DNA of 64,000 nt, taken from the NCBI GenBank assembly GCA_963971285.1, contig OZ020260.1, forward strand, positions 13,798,798 to 13,862,797, read 5' to 3'. Shown here in pieces: positions 1-11,011 of the stretch. The DNA comes from Astropecten irregularis (Eukaryota; Echinodermata; Asteroidea; Paxillosida; Astropectinidae). Position numbers and translations under genes: made by a program. How positions within the stretch are numbered: position 1 is the first letter of the stretch; each line of letters begins with the position of its first letter. A model generated the notes under the pieces. That model was not told where the DNA came from, ran no database searches, and saw only the letters and a list, made by a program, of their open reading frames with translations.

Positions 1-1148
1 AATATTTTGAAAGATTGGTTCTGTTTTGTTTTTAAACACCCATAAAAAGTGTACCTATCAATTTTGTTTTAATGGAAATGCACTTTTCCGAAGACTAAAA
101 ACCACTCAAGGTTTTTGGGGTCTGAAATAAGGAGACGCTCACTGGAGCCGAAGATAGGAAATGACCTGATTCCTCTTGATGGAAAGTAGGTCACGGATTA
201 AGAAAATTACTGACCGGGTAATGAGTTTGGAAGAGATACTTAACAAGTGAATACAGCATATTGTAATAGCATTTTAGTTAATAATGCATGGAGGAATGTC
301 ATGATTTATGCTCTGCTTGTCAGTCTCAGATGGTGTTTTTGTTTGGTTGTCTGTGTTGTACGTGTACTGCATTCGGATTGAGGACAGGTCTGGAGGATAA
401 AGAATTACAATGAAACCATTCTTGTCCTCGAACAGATTTGTTTTGTTCAAAATTGTCCGCGGGCGTACAAATGTGTGCTTAGTCTATGGGAATTGATTTC
501 AGTATGGGGACATTAATAGAAAAGACAATCCTCGGATGGTATGTGAAACAAGAATGTATGCTTTCTCTCTTGATTTCTGGGGCCAATTTTATGGAGCCGC
601 TAAGCACAACAAAAAATGCTTAGCACAAAAATGTCTTGCCCAATAAAACAAACCACAATTACAAATTCCTTTTGATATTCATGGTCAGCGAACAACAGCT
701 AAAGAACAATCACAAATGATACACAAAACATGGAAATTTGGTTGTTAACCCTGTTTTTATTCAGACAGAAATGTCATGCTTAGCAAATTTTCGTGCTAAG
801 CAGGGCCGTGAAATTAGCCCCTGTTCGGTTGTATCCTCTTCCTCCATAATAATCCTATCCTTAGGTCATAGTCTTCCTTCATCATGTCCACTATCATTTC
901 CTCTCTACCACACTATCGCCCCTCCCTCGTCAGTGTCCTACCCTCTAATCCCCACTGTCTCATGACTCATCACCTTTGTTTTTATCCCATCCCGGCCCAG
1001 AGCCATAAGTAGATTTGGAGAGATTTGCGACCACATCCTAGTTTGGATACAAAATGGCCGTCCATATTATTTACCGCATGAGCCTACAGTGTTGTCCGCC
1101 ACTGCACTCTATATATGTTGACACTGACACATAATCTGCCATGTTGCT
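1..1148. other. Non-coding upstream DNA
   Basis: No coding exon seen on either strand. Holds one copy of palindromic element A1 (579-822). Probably an HS2ST1 intron, because the enzyme's N-terminal exons must lie further left. Confidence 0.5.
579..822. mobile_element. Palindromic MITE, family A1
   Basis: Starts GGGGCCAATTTTATGGAGCC and ends GTGAAATTAGCCCC; about 244 bases with inverted ends, no coding capacity. The same core (GATATTCATGGTCAGCGAAC) recurs at 3683, 11580, 18128, 37076, 50332, 52434 and 61066. Confidence 0.8.
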
Positions 1149-2117
1149 TATTTGTCATAATTCTGTCCCTATTTGTCATAACTCTGGCCCTATTTGTCAT
1201 AACTCTGTCCCTATTTGTCATAACTCTGTCCCTATTTATCATAACTCTGTCCCTATTTGTCATAACTCTGTCCCTATTTGTTATAACTCTGTCCCTGTTT
1301 GTCATAACTCTGTCCCTATTTGTCATAACTCTGTCCCTGTTTGTCATAACTCTGTCCCTATTTGTCATAACTCTGTCCCTATTTGTCATAACTTTGTCCC
1401 TATTTGTCATAGTTCTGTCCCTATTTGTCATAACTCTGTCCTTGTTTGTCATAACTCTGTCCCTTTTTTGTCATAACTCTGTCCCTGTTTGTCATAACTC
1501 TGTCCCTATTTTGTCATAACTCTGTCCCTGTTTGTCATAACTCTGTCCCTATTTGTCATAACTCTGTCCCTGTTTGTCATAACCCAGTCCCTGTTTGTCA
1601 TAACTCTGTCCCTTTTTTGTCATAACTCTGTCCCTGTTTGTCATAACTCTGTCCCTATTTTGTCATAACTCTGTCCCTGTTTGTCATAACTCTGTCCCTG
1701 TTTGTCATAACTCTGTCCCTATTTGTCATAACTCTGTCCCTTTTTTGTCATAACCCAGTCCCTGTCTGTCATAACTCTGTCCCTATTTGTCATAACTCTG
1801 TCCCTATTTGTCATAACTCTGTCCCTATTTGTCATAACTCTGTCCCTATTTGTCATAACTCTGTCCCTATTTGTCATAACTTTGTCCCTATTTGTCATAA
1901 CTCTGTCCCTATTTGTCATAACTCTGTCCTTATCTGTCATAACTCTGTCCCTATTTGTCATAACTCTGTCCCTATTTGTCATAATTCTGTCCCTATTTGT
2001 CATAACTCTGTCCCTATTTGTCATAATTCTGACCCTATTTGTTATAACTCTGTCCCTATTTGTTATAACTCTGTCCCTGTTTGTCATAACTCTGTCCCTA
2101 TTTGTCATAACTCTGTC
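1149..2117. repeat. 21-bp minisatellite, about 46 copies
   Basis: Unit ATTTGTCATAACTCTGTCCCT, with occasional 22-23 base units carrying extra T. Because 21 is a multiple of three and the unit has no stop in several frames, long spurious reading frames of heptapeptides appear on both strands. Confidence 0.95.
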
Positions 2118-3682
2118 ACCAGCTCTGCTCTGTCCTTTATCACCCTTTTGTTGCCCCCACTTTCGCTTTCAAAACTCTTTTGTTGTTCACTGTAACTTGT
2201 TTTTGCCTTGGAAAATGGCTACAGTTCTCCAATTACTTACATGTTTTCTGCCTTGGTTTTATTTTTATCTGCTTTTCCAGGTTTTATTTCTGGAAAGAAA
2301 ACTGAAATCGTAGCACTTTCTTGTTTTGAGGATAGACGGGATGAAAGAGAATCTTACAAAGAAATTACAAAATTAGATTAAATCTACATGTTTGTCAGCT
2401 GTCGACATTTAGCAAATGCAGTTTCTTTTTTTTTCAAGATTTACATGTGCAGTGCATCTGTGATGATTGATTTTCATTTTACTGAAAGGCAAACACCGCC
2501 GTGAATAACAAGAATTAAATTTCTAGATGCCATATGTTGGGATGAGAGTTGTGATAAACTCAGTGTTGAGAGATTTCCTTAATACATGTAGAATCCTTCG
2601 GGCTTTGTCCGGTCGATGCGTCATCCCTTTGTCTTACTCACGCGTAAGTAGACAAAAACCAAAGAAGATGATACCATTATCTGCTTAATCAATAACAGCA
2701 TAAATAAATAGGCAGCTGGTAGTCTTAAATTACCTCCCCTTTAAAAAAAGAAATACATCTCCACAGAACTTGTTGGAATATCTACTCCAAATCCCAGAGC
2801 TGAGTTCCTAGCACTCTTAATAGCTGGCTGCTGAAGAAGCTCGGGCGGAAGGAAATGTGTTCCTGGGCTCTCGTCTTGGCTTCTTCTTCACTGACCCTCT
2901 CACTGTCAAATCAATTCCTTGCAAATCTTCTCCCCTACTCCTTTTGTGTGGATAACTTGGCAGGAAAAAACAAGAGGGAAGGAAAAAGAAGTGCTTTGAC
3001 GACGACGATTAGAACCAGTTTGCCCCTCTACTTCGCCGAGCTCCTCCTTAGTTCAGTCACACTGGGCTAATCAATGTCCAGATCAATGGGATGCTATGGT
3101 GGCAGTTGGACATCCCTCTATTGTACACCTGTCATAGGGGGGATTCGTCAGTGCAATGGGGAGGGTACAACGGCAGTGTTTGAATGGGAAAACACCTGTT
3201 CCATTGAGGGGAGAGAGGGAGGTCCGTGATGCCCCTTCTGCCTGGGCAACGATTACCGCCGACAAAAAATGAACAAGGGGGGTGGGTTGGGGTTGAAAAA
3301 TAAGAAGCCATCAAACCCAGGGCTAGTGCTTTCAAGGGATTACTTGCTAATGACGGGACAGGGTTCAATTTCACGCGGCCCCGGGGAGAGGCTGGTCTTG
3401 GTTGGTCTTGTGAGTAATAAGGCTTGGGATGAGAATGTGCCGCCAATTTTCCTCCGTAATCGGGCGGATTTTATACTTTTTCCGGCCACACAGTCAAACA
3501 ATCCCGCCTCATTTATACCGATTTTGTTTGCTTACCAGCAGAAAAGGACTATTAACCGTGACCTCTTTCACTATACCATAGCTTGGAAATAGAGGGCGCT
3601 ATTTACATTACAGCGCCCCCCCTCCCCTCTTTCAAAGGATGAAGACAGATACCACATGGAATCTCTCATCACCTCTACTCAT
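2118..3682. other. Non-coding, nothing clear
   Basis: Unique-looking DNA with no exon or repeat family I can support. GC-richer around 3050-3600; ends with an AGAGGGCGCT motif at 3591. Confidence 0.4.
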
Positions 3683-3923
3683 TGGCCAATTTCATAGAGC
3701 TGCTAATCACAAAAATTTGCTTAGCCCAAAAAAGTCTCGCCCAATAAAACAAACCACCATTGAAAATTCCATTTGATATTCATGGTCAGCGAACAACAGG
3801 CAAAGAACAATCACAAGTGATACACAACACCTGGAAATTTGGTTGTTAACCCTGTTTTTATTAAGACAAAAATGTCATGCTTAGCAAATGTTTGTGCTTA
3901 GCAGCTCTATGAAATTAGCCCCC
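3683..3923. mobile_element. Palindromic MITE, family A1
   Basis: Same ends and core as the copy at 579; closer to consensus. Confidence 0.85.
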
Positions 3924-4328
3924 TGGACGTATGTTAGGTCTCTTTCCCTAGAATGGATTCTGGCATCAGATCGAGAAGTACATGTAGATAAATTAGGCTG
4001 GGAATATGTACATCATGTGTATCAATACATACGCAGGTCGTTCGGTTTAATTTGACCGTTAACAACAAACCGAAGGAAATAGTTTACATTGCTTCCCCAA
4101 TTTATTTATAAATGCCGAGCAAACAAATCCAAATTGGTTATTTGTGAAAGGTTTAACGCATGTAGCCAAGGCAGGGATGTTTATTTTCATTTGCGGAGAC
4201 ATTTGTTATTTTGGAGAGGGAAGATGGACAAGATTGATAGATTCGAGAAGAAGGCATAAACTCAACATAGTGTACATCAGTGCCTGCATTCTAGTAACTT
4301 TCTCACGTAATCACACCAGCTTGATTTA

Positions 4329-4692
4329 AAGGTACAGTACAAATTGGTAACATACCCAAACAAAAATGTTCACAGATTTTCGTATAACTTTCAGGATATG
4401 AAGATGGTGCTGGTAGGAACATACCGTAAAAATATTTCCGCCTGAAATGGTGTAGGCCTATTTACCCAGAAATTAGAAAAACAAAATGACCGAAAATCTT
4501 TTTGATCTTTTAAAAGATGAAAAGAAATAGAAAACACTTGAGAAATATTGTGGCCGTTTTTCACTGTTTTCTCAAAAAGTGGGCGCCGTATGGGACTGAA
4601 ATTTTCACAGATGACTGTTACTGTATCTTTCTTGATATTTTTGCCCATGAATCTGTATTTCTTTAATAAAAACCAAAGTATGATATTACCTT
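4329..4692. mobile_element. Family C MITE, 364 bp, TA flanks
   Basis: Ends AAGGTAC.../...ATTACCTT flanked by TA on both sides (4327-4328, 4693-4694), as Tc1/mariner-type elements have. The same body recurs near 26866-27205 and 48101-48462. A shared landmark is CGTATGGGACTGAAATTTTC. Confidence 0.75.
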
Positions 4693-5099
4693 TAAAGTTT
4701 GTCACATTCCCGCCATCGCGGACCGGCCCAGGCCAGGCCAGGCCGGGCCGGCTGTCCGTTAATTGCAAAGCGTGAATTGAATTTTCCGAGACCCCCATAA
4801 TAGAAGCTGCTTGGGATAATGCCTAGCTTCGTCATTATGATTGTCTGGGCCTATTAATGTCGGACATGTGTTTGAGTCATCAGTCTACCAGGAGCCTAGA
4901 CCCCTTAATTTCATCGGGATTTCATTTCAACGTTTGCTCATAGATCACATGGTTCTTGAAGAGGAGACAGAATCCCCCCTCCTCCTTCTTTGTTTCGTTG
5001 GTTTTCAATATTTTTTCTTCATCTGTGAATAATTTGTCTTGGTGTGCTGTTTTTTGTGACATCTTAGGGATTGTTTCGTTTTTTGCAGCTCTCACGTGG

Positions 5100-5235
5100 C
5101 ATAAAATCTATACTGTTAGCTTAACCCCTACATGTAGCTCTCATCCTAACGATAATCTTAACCATTAACCATAACCTTAACCAAACTATAACCGGCAGCA
5201 TAACCATAACAAATCTATAAAAACCTTATAACCAT
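5100..5235. repeat. Degenerate TAACCATAACC simple repeat
   Basis: Irregular runs of ACCATAACC/CCTTAACC, no fixed period. Confidence 0.5.
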
Positions 5236-5244
5236 AACCATCTA

Positions 5245-5583
5245 CAGTGGACCGTCGCTATAATGAACAATGGGAGACTTTGGAGAACCGGTCTTCAAGT
5301 CAACAGCGCAAGCGCACGCAATTGTGATCATGCGCTCGTTGTTTTGCGCCTGCGCTGTTGTGCGTACGCGTGCGCTGTTGACTTGAAGACTGGTTCTTCA
5401 AAGTCTCCCATTGAACATGATGGGATGCACAGATATTGTCCGTTATAGTGGTCATTCGTTATAATGATTTAAAAGAAACATATTGGGTAGGTATTGTACT
5501 GAAAAATTGGGAGCCATGGATGATGTTTGGTATAGCCAAATGTTCGGAATGTTCCGAGTGTTCGTTATGGTGGCGTTCCACTG
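5245..5583. mobile_element. Pogo/Tigger-like MITE, interrupted by another MITE
   Basis: Starts CAGTGGACCGTCGCTATAAT and ends GTTATGGTGGCGTTCCACTG, flanked by TA at both sides (5243-5244, 5584-5585). CAGT ends and TA duplication are typical of the pogo branch of Tc1/mariner. No transposase is present. A second element sits inside (5269-5412). Confidence 0.75.
5269..5412. mobile_element. Inverted-repeat element nested in the pogo-like MITE
   Basis: About 144 bases with arms of some 40 bases (AATGGGAGACTTTGGAGAAC and its complement), flanked by GAAC on both sides. It splits the left end of the host element, so it is the younger insertion. Confidence 0.75.
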
Positions 5584-5587
5584 TATA

Positions 5588-6370
5588 GCCATAACCACAA
5601 CAACCCTAAACATCTGCAGACCCTTTACGTCTCATTTTATTGGTGATACCCCAAATGTACTTTGGTCGCAGTCAACAAAATCGATGTTCCACAAACCCAA
5701 TCCCATTACAGCTTGAAGCTCCTTGATCACCAGCCCCTCCCAATTTACAAATTGTACCCCCGATATCCACCTGCAGATACCCTCTAAGCCACTCTACATT
5801 AATACCTAGTTCACATTATTAAACACCAGTGCACTTGACTCTTCTTTGTCAGTAATCAGGCACGCTGCCCAATTTGCGCCTCCAATAAAGAAAATATCTC
5901 GCAAAGATTCGGCGCACTTGTCATAATGAGTCTCCCCTTTGTATTATTAAAGGCAGGTCCCCCCACCCCCAGCCATCGGGCGGTTTCCCACCTGTTTGTT
6001 GTTATTCTTTAATTTGGTTGGGATATTTACGCCCTCCCTGTTAAGGTGAGAGTTATTCCCTGGTTGTATGTTGACGTCGTAGACATCGTTTCTTTCCGTG
6101 CTGATGAGTAAACAGCTCAGGCGAAGATGAACTCATGTGTGACGGTTTTATAGTGTGTTTAATACCACTGGGCAATTATTATCTTCAAGACCAGCCATCT
6201 CCACCGGTGGCCAGCCCTTTTTCAAAAACTCAGCTTGGCGAGTCCAGCCCTGGCGTCATTTTCTATATCCATTTCAAATTGATGTCATGATACATGTATG
6301 ACTCAGGCTTATGGCTAAGGTTTTTATGAGCATGAACAAGAAAATGGAAAAAGGTTGTTACGGGGGCGGT
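5588..6370. other. Non-coding, nothing clear
   Basis: No exon, repeat family or RNA gene that I can support. Confidence 0.4.
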
Positions 6371-6588
6371 CTCAAAGCTCGGCTCCGGCTCAGGCTCCGG
6401 CTTTGTCTCTGTAATCCATATGCTGAAAATATAGGTTGTGCTTTTTCTTTCATTGAAGCTGAAGCTCTGTTTTCTTTTTCAAACCAGAGAATCTACTTCT
6501 GAACCACAGCCAAAAGCCTCTATTTTGATACCCGTTATTTTAGAATGGATTCACGAAATGGAGCCGGAGCCGGAGCCTGAGCTTTGAG
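6371..6588. mobile_element. Family B element with GGCTCC hexamer ends
   Basis: Outer ends CTCAAAGCTC / GAGCTTTGAG, then GGCTCC-type hexamers in inverted orientation, and a conserved core (GAAGCTGAAGCTCTGTTTTC). Copies at 18998, 21152 and 51804. Confidence 0.75.
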
Positions 6589-7158
6589 GAAGGCCACAGA
6601 TTCTAGATGGTGGAGACTTAGAGGTTTTTCTTTATCTTGAGGAACATGATGTGAGAATATAATGATAATTCCAAGATGAAAATTTGTCATCAAAAATTTC
6701 AAAGTGGTGTGTTGTTCAGGGTGTATGAGAGTCCTTCATTTGAACCACCTTTTCCTTTCAAATTATATCAAGGCAACTTTAGAGTCATTCAATAAAATTG
6801 AAGTCGAATTTTGTTTTGTAAAAAAAAAAGGTGATTGAACTCAGTAGCTCTTTACAAACTCAGTGTGGCCCTTTCTGCTGGAGTGGGAATGCAAGCATAT
6901 CCTTCTTTAAAAATCTGACTTTTGTAGAATAAGCCATTGATAACCTGTTATGATGACCGATGATAGGTTTCTTGTTATGTAGCATTTGAGAAATTTGTCC
7001 CTTACCAACATCTACATTTCACTCTGGGAATTATTGTTTGCGTGTGTCCTGTCATCAGTTCAATGTGAGGAGAAAGTCACTCTGTGTCGTTAACCTGTAA
7101 AAGCTATTTATATTCAAAGACAAACCGTGCAGTGAATAGACATTGTAGTATTAAAATA

Positions 7159-7173
7159 GCTCCCTCTAGTGAC
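7159..7173 (-). promoter_or_regulatory. CTCF-like motif
   Basis: Minus strand GTCACTAGAGGGAGC resembles the known CTCF core CACTAGAGGGCGC. Motif only. Confidence 0.25.
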
Positions 7174-7339
7174 TTATACCGTTGGGACGCTCTTTTCAAG
7201 CTCCTTTCACTGTGTAACAATAATATTCCTGTCTTGGGAATTCAGATTTGTGCGACTTTTCCACCTGTTTTGGTTGGTGTTGAAGCCACTTGTGCTCACC
7301 TGTTAAATAAACTCTGACTTCTCTACAGGATATGCTCTG

Positions 7340-7584
7340 GAGTCAATTTCATAGAGCTGCTTAAGCACAAAATTTGCTTTTAAAAGCATGAAAAGTCTTT
7401 CTTGATCAAACAGGCTTACCAACCAAACTGTCATGTGATGTTTACTGCTTTTGACTTGTGTATTTGGCCATCGTTTGGTGAGCATAACATTCACAAGGAT
7501 TTTTTGCTAGCACACTGATTTTTTTATCAAGGTTTTTGGTGCTTAAGAAAATGTTGGTGCTTAGCAGCTCTATGAAATTCGCCA
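7340..7584. mobile_element. Palindromic MITE, family A2
   Basis: Ends as in A1 (GTCAATTTCATAGAGCTGCT ... CAGCTCTATGAAATT), but the core differs (GTGATGTTTACTGCTTTTGA). Other A2 copies: 20254, 62730, and a decayed one at 37998. Confidence 0.75.
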
Positions 7585-8828
7585 CTGGTTATAGGCTCAG
7601 AATTGGCATTTATGGGGAAACCATTTAATTTGAAAACTTGTACTTAATCGTATCCTTGGTTCTTAGAGCCATATAGGAACTGGAGGCCTTTTCTTCTTTC
7701 CTCTTCAATAGCGAAGTCTTTGCCTGAAGCCTTTTAGAGGCTTCTTTTAAATATCTCCTCTTACATTCAATTACAAGACTACAATTTGATAACGGTTCGT
7801 GTAACTTCACACTGTTTTTGTCCTATACCTATTGGGAAAATAAATCCTCGGGACAGTTGAGTTGGCAGTGATACTGCATTGTGTCGTCCGATTGGATTCG
7901 GGTATTTTCATCCAATTAGTTTTGACGCTGGTCATCGATACGCCAGAATTATTGTTATCTGACTACCTGCTTGCCAGCTCCCATGGCAGGATCTCTAAAC
8001 TAAACGTACTTTCCCAATCTCTATTTCCTGTAGTTAACGCTGGCTGGCTTCGTAGGCTCGCACAGTCCTGCTTATCATCAAGAATGGCAAGGAAATGTAG
8101 GCACTTATGGGGTTATGGCTATCAATCTTTGTACTTTTTAAGAACCGTTAGGCCAGTGTCTACCGGTATCTTTGTAGCTATGCTGTAACATCACTCACCC
8201 AGCCTGTACATGCTTGCAATAGGGCTCCGCGCTCAAGCTATTTATAGAATACACCCTTTGTTATCAACAGCCATAGTTACCCATAGTCACAACGTTTTAC
8301 GTGTGAGTTAATGGGGTCACGTGCAACTTGTTTGTCCGAGCTTCTGAATGTGACGTCACAAGCGCGGAGCCCTTTTGTGGACACCTTATTGTTCCTCTTT
8401 TGTTTGGACTTAAACTTTTTGGCAGCAGCTCCATTGGTTTTGTACATGCTTTCCAATCATGCACCTTTCCCCAATCGTGGACCCTAGTTGTGCTATTTGC
8501 TATAAACTCACCCATACCCCTACACAAATAATAACAATGCTAAAACAGAACCAAGCCATGTAAGCAACCAGTGGAGTGCACTTGGTTTTTATCTTGAAAT
8601 GTATTCCACACCGTATTTTAAGATAATAGGCCTACTTGATGTGTATTCATAAAGTACATGATTCTTTCAATGAAATTTTGGAGGGAACCCATTAAAATAG
8701 ACTGCCAAACCTATCTACTAGATGACCTACATGTACTCGTCGTCCTTGTGAAACAAATTACTCCAGTAAATGTGCCCTTAAAATTTGGTTAACGGCTAAG
8801 ACATGGGCGTGTGAAATATGAGATCATG

Positions 8829-8864
8829 GGCGGGGTCAGTATCTTTGTATCCTGACCCCGCCCA
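8829..8864. repeat. Short GC-rich perfect hairpin
   Basis: GGGCGGGGTCAG and CTGACCCCGCCC separated by 12 bases (TATCTTTGTATC, itself partly symmetric). Confidence 0.85.
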
Positions 8865-9915
8865 CCTTAGGCAACAACTTCTTCGCGTGTCTGATTTTAG
8901 GGGCAAGATCCGTGTGGCATTGTCTCCTGTTGTTGGGGCGGTAAATGAACACCCTGTTACCCTACACCGTGCGAGCATGTTCCCAATCCCTCAAATTAGT
9001 CCAAAGTAAATCCCAGCACAAAAAAGTGGGGGAAAAAAACCCACCAAAATACTGATCGGAAGTCGTAATGAATCGAGTAGATGCAACAAGATGGGGAAAT
9101 ATTATCTCGGTGTGGCCAAACGGCCATCTGTGCATACATGTATTTTGATATTAGATAAACTCTGCATAGCATTATTAAGCACGCTCTGTCATTAATGTAC
9201 ACACAGTAGACCTAATGTGCTTCACTCCATGTGTGGAATCTACTATAAATACTTGTAATACAATTTGAGCTCCTGTGATATACCGTATAAGAAAGCACAA
9301 GAGAAAACTCAGGTCCTGAAACATGAAAAAAAACAAGAACTCTCAATTAAAAAAACAAAAATTGTCCCGAAACTCTTTGGATAATTTCCCAACGGAGAAG
9401 GAAACTCAACTCGTGGTGGCATTAATGGCAAACGTTGTGCTCCTAAGCAGTTATCCGGACTTTAATTACAACGCCAGTGAAAAAAAGGAGGCCCTAGTGT
9501 AAGCTGAACTTTACTTCAGCTATTCCATTATTTCCCCCTTAGCCAAACACTTAGAGGATCACATTTCCGGACGACCACGGAGGCCGATGGAATGGGAGAG
9601 GACCGTGCACTGCGGGGCTCACTTCACAACTTCATATCTCCCTCTGTGTCTTACTCAGTGCCCTGGCTGAAGAGAGCTGCTTGGTTTGCGGCCAGCTCAT
9701 GCAATGCACGTGCTTCACATTTTGGAAGGTTCACTGGTTTTCAGGGGTTTTTTTTTGCTTGGGGAATTTTTTTTCAGGAGATTATAGAGTTTGTGGATGT
9801 GCGATCCCCTTAGGGTCCGTGCATGAGGAATAAGACTTAGATTGCGAAGATCATTATGCAGAATATCTGCGATTTGCGTGTGCATGTTTGAAATGGGAAT
9901 TTGTCGACACCAAAA

Positions 9916-9928
9916 GCGCCCTCTAGTG
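9916..9928 (-). promoter_or_regulatory. CTCF-like motif
   Basis: GCGCCCTCTAGTG on the plus strand, i.e. CACTAGAGGGCGC on the minus strand, an exact match to the remembered bilaterian CTCF core. About 1 kb before an HS2ST1 exon. Confidence 0.35.
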
Positions 9929-10925
9929 TTGGCATACATTAGCGAAAATCAATTAGTTTGCTGAATTCAAGAGGTACAAATTATGATTTTTTTTCTTCAA
10001 AATTTACAAATTACTTTGATTTATTATTAAGTCATTTCCTTATTAACATTGACGAGATGATAAATAGTGCATCTTTGTTTCGTTTTGTTAATTTGAATTA
10101 CATACTGAAAACTTTGGTTTGGTAACATTGATATTAAAGCAAGGTATATTGCTCAGCCCTTCCTGGACTGTCTATGCTAAATGATGAATACCTGTGTTTC
10201 CATTTCACCCCCGCAGCTATTATGACAGAGTCCTACAACAATATTAGATCATGTGTTGAAGTGCCTAGCCACGGGCCAGTTCAATGCCGTCCAGTAGGGG
10301 TGTAGTTATCGAATGACCTGGAAATTGTGAAATTGCCTCTTCTTCTATATAATGTCTATTTTTGTCGCGAAGGATCTCAAAATTGTGAATTCTGATAATC
10401 AGGGAGAGTATAACTGTAAGCTTGGCTTGGAGGGTGAAACTGAATCAATTCTTCTCCAGCCAGCCTGACTGACTGTCTGTTCCTGCCTCCCCGTTTTCAT
10501 AAGACACCCGTACCTGCCCTTCCACCTCCGTACCGCTTGTAAACACGAAACTCGAAACTCCGCCGTGGCCGAAAGAGACAACAAGTCATTTTAAACAGAT
10601 TTGTCTGGAGACAAATATTCGGTTTATAGACATACACTATTTCCTGTGTATTTTTATGCAGTCATATTAGCTACAGATGTAAAATGAGTTTATGATGCGT
10701 TCAGATTCGCTCTCCAATAATTGTGTGCTAGGGTTACAGTTAATCCTTCGTGATGACATTTTTCAAAACCAGTTCCTTTTTGAGGAAATTGCTGAAGAAA
10801 TTGCGTACGGATTTACGTAAACCCGCTGTTAATTACGATTTGTACATTCCCGGAGTACAGACAATCAGAAATCATAATCATTGTATGTTTCCTTTTTTTG
10901 TGTCTCCCGCTCTTTCTGTTTCCAG

Positions 10926-11011
10926 ATGAAATTTGTTTCAAATGTCACGAGTTGGACAGCGAAGAAGCCGGCATTTTACCACGGTCATCTAGCTTTTATA
11001 GATTTTGGAAG
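10926..11011 (+). CDS. HS2ST1: HS2ST1 exon with the catalytic HGH motif
   Basis: Acceptor ttccag before 10926 and donor gtaaga at 11012. Reads [20 protein letters not shown] then HLAFIDFG, matching human VRFVKNITSW...FYHGHVSYLDFAK. Begins in phase 0 and ends two bases into a Ser codon completed by the next exon. The first ATG here is an internal codon, not a start. Confidence 0.93.

Larger units (their letters stand above)
7585..10925. other. Non-coding DNA before the first visible HS2ST1 exon
   Basis: No exon seen. Contains a strong hairpin at 8829-8864 and a CTCF-like motif at 9916. Otherwise unique-looking, AT-rich. Confidence 0.45.

Noticed and set aside
1084-2313. Long reading frames of repeated MTNRDRV (minus strand) or VITLSLF (plus strand) heptapeptides
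   Set aside because: They are translations of the 21-bp minisatellite; the unit length is a multiple of three and lacks stops. No splice sites, start context or conserved domain.
1-10925. Upstream HS2ST1 exons (PKTAST motif)
   Set aside because: Looked for but not seen on the plus strand; the N-terminal exons are taken to be outside the window.
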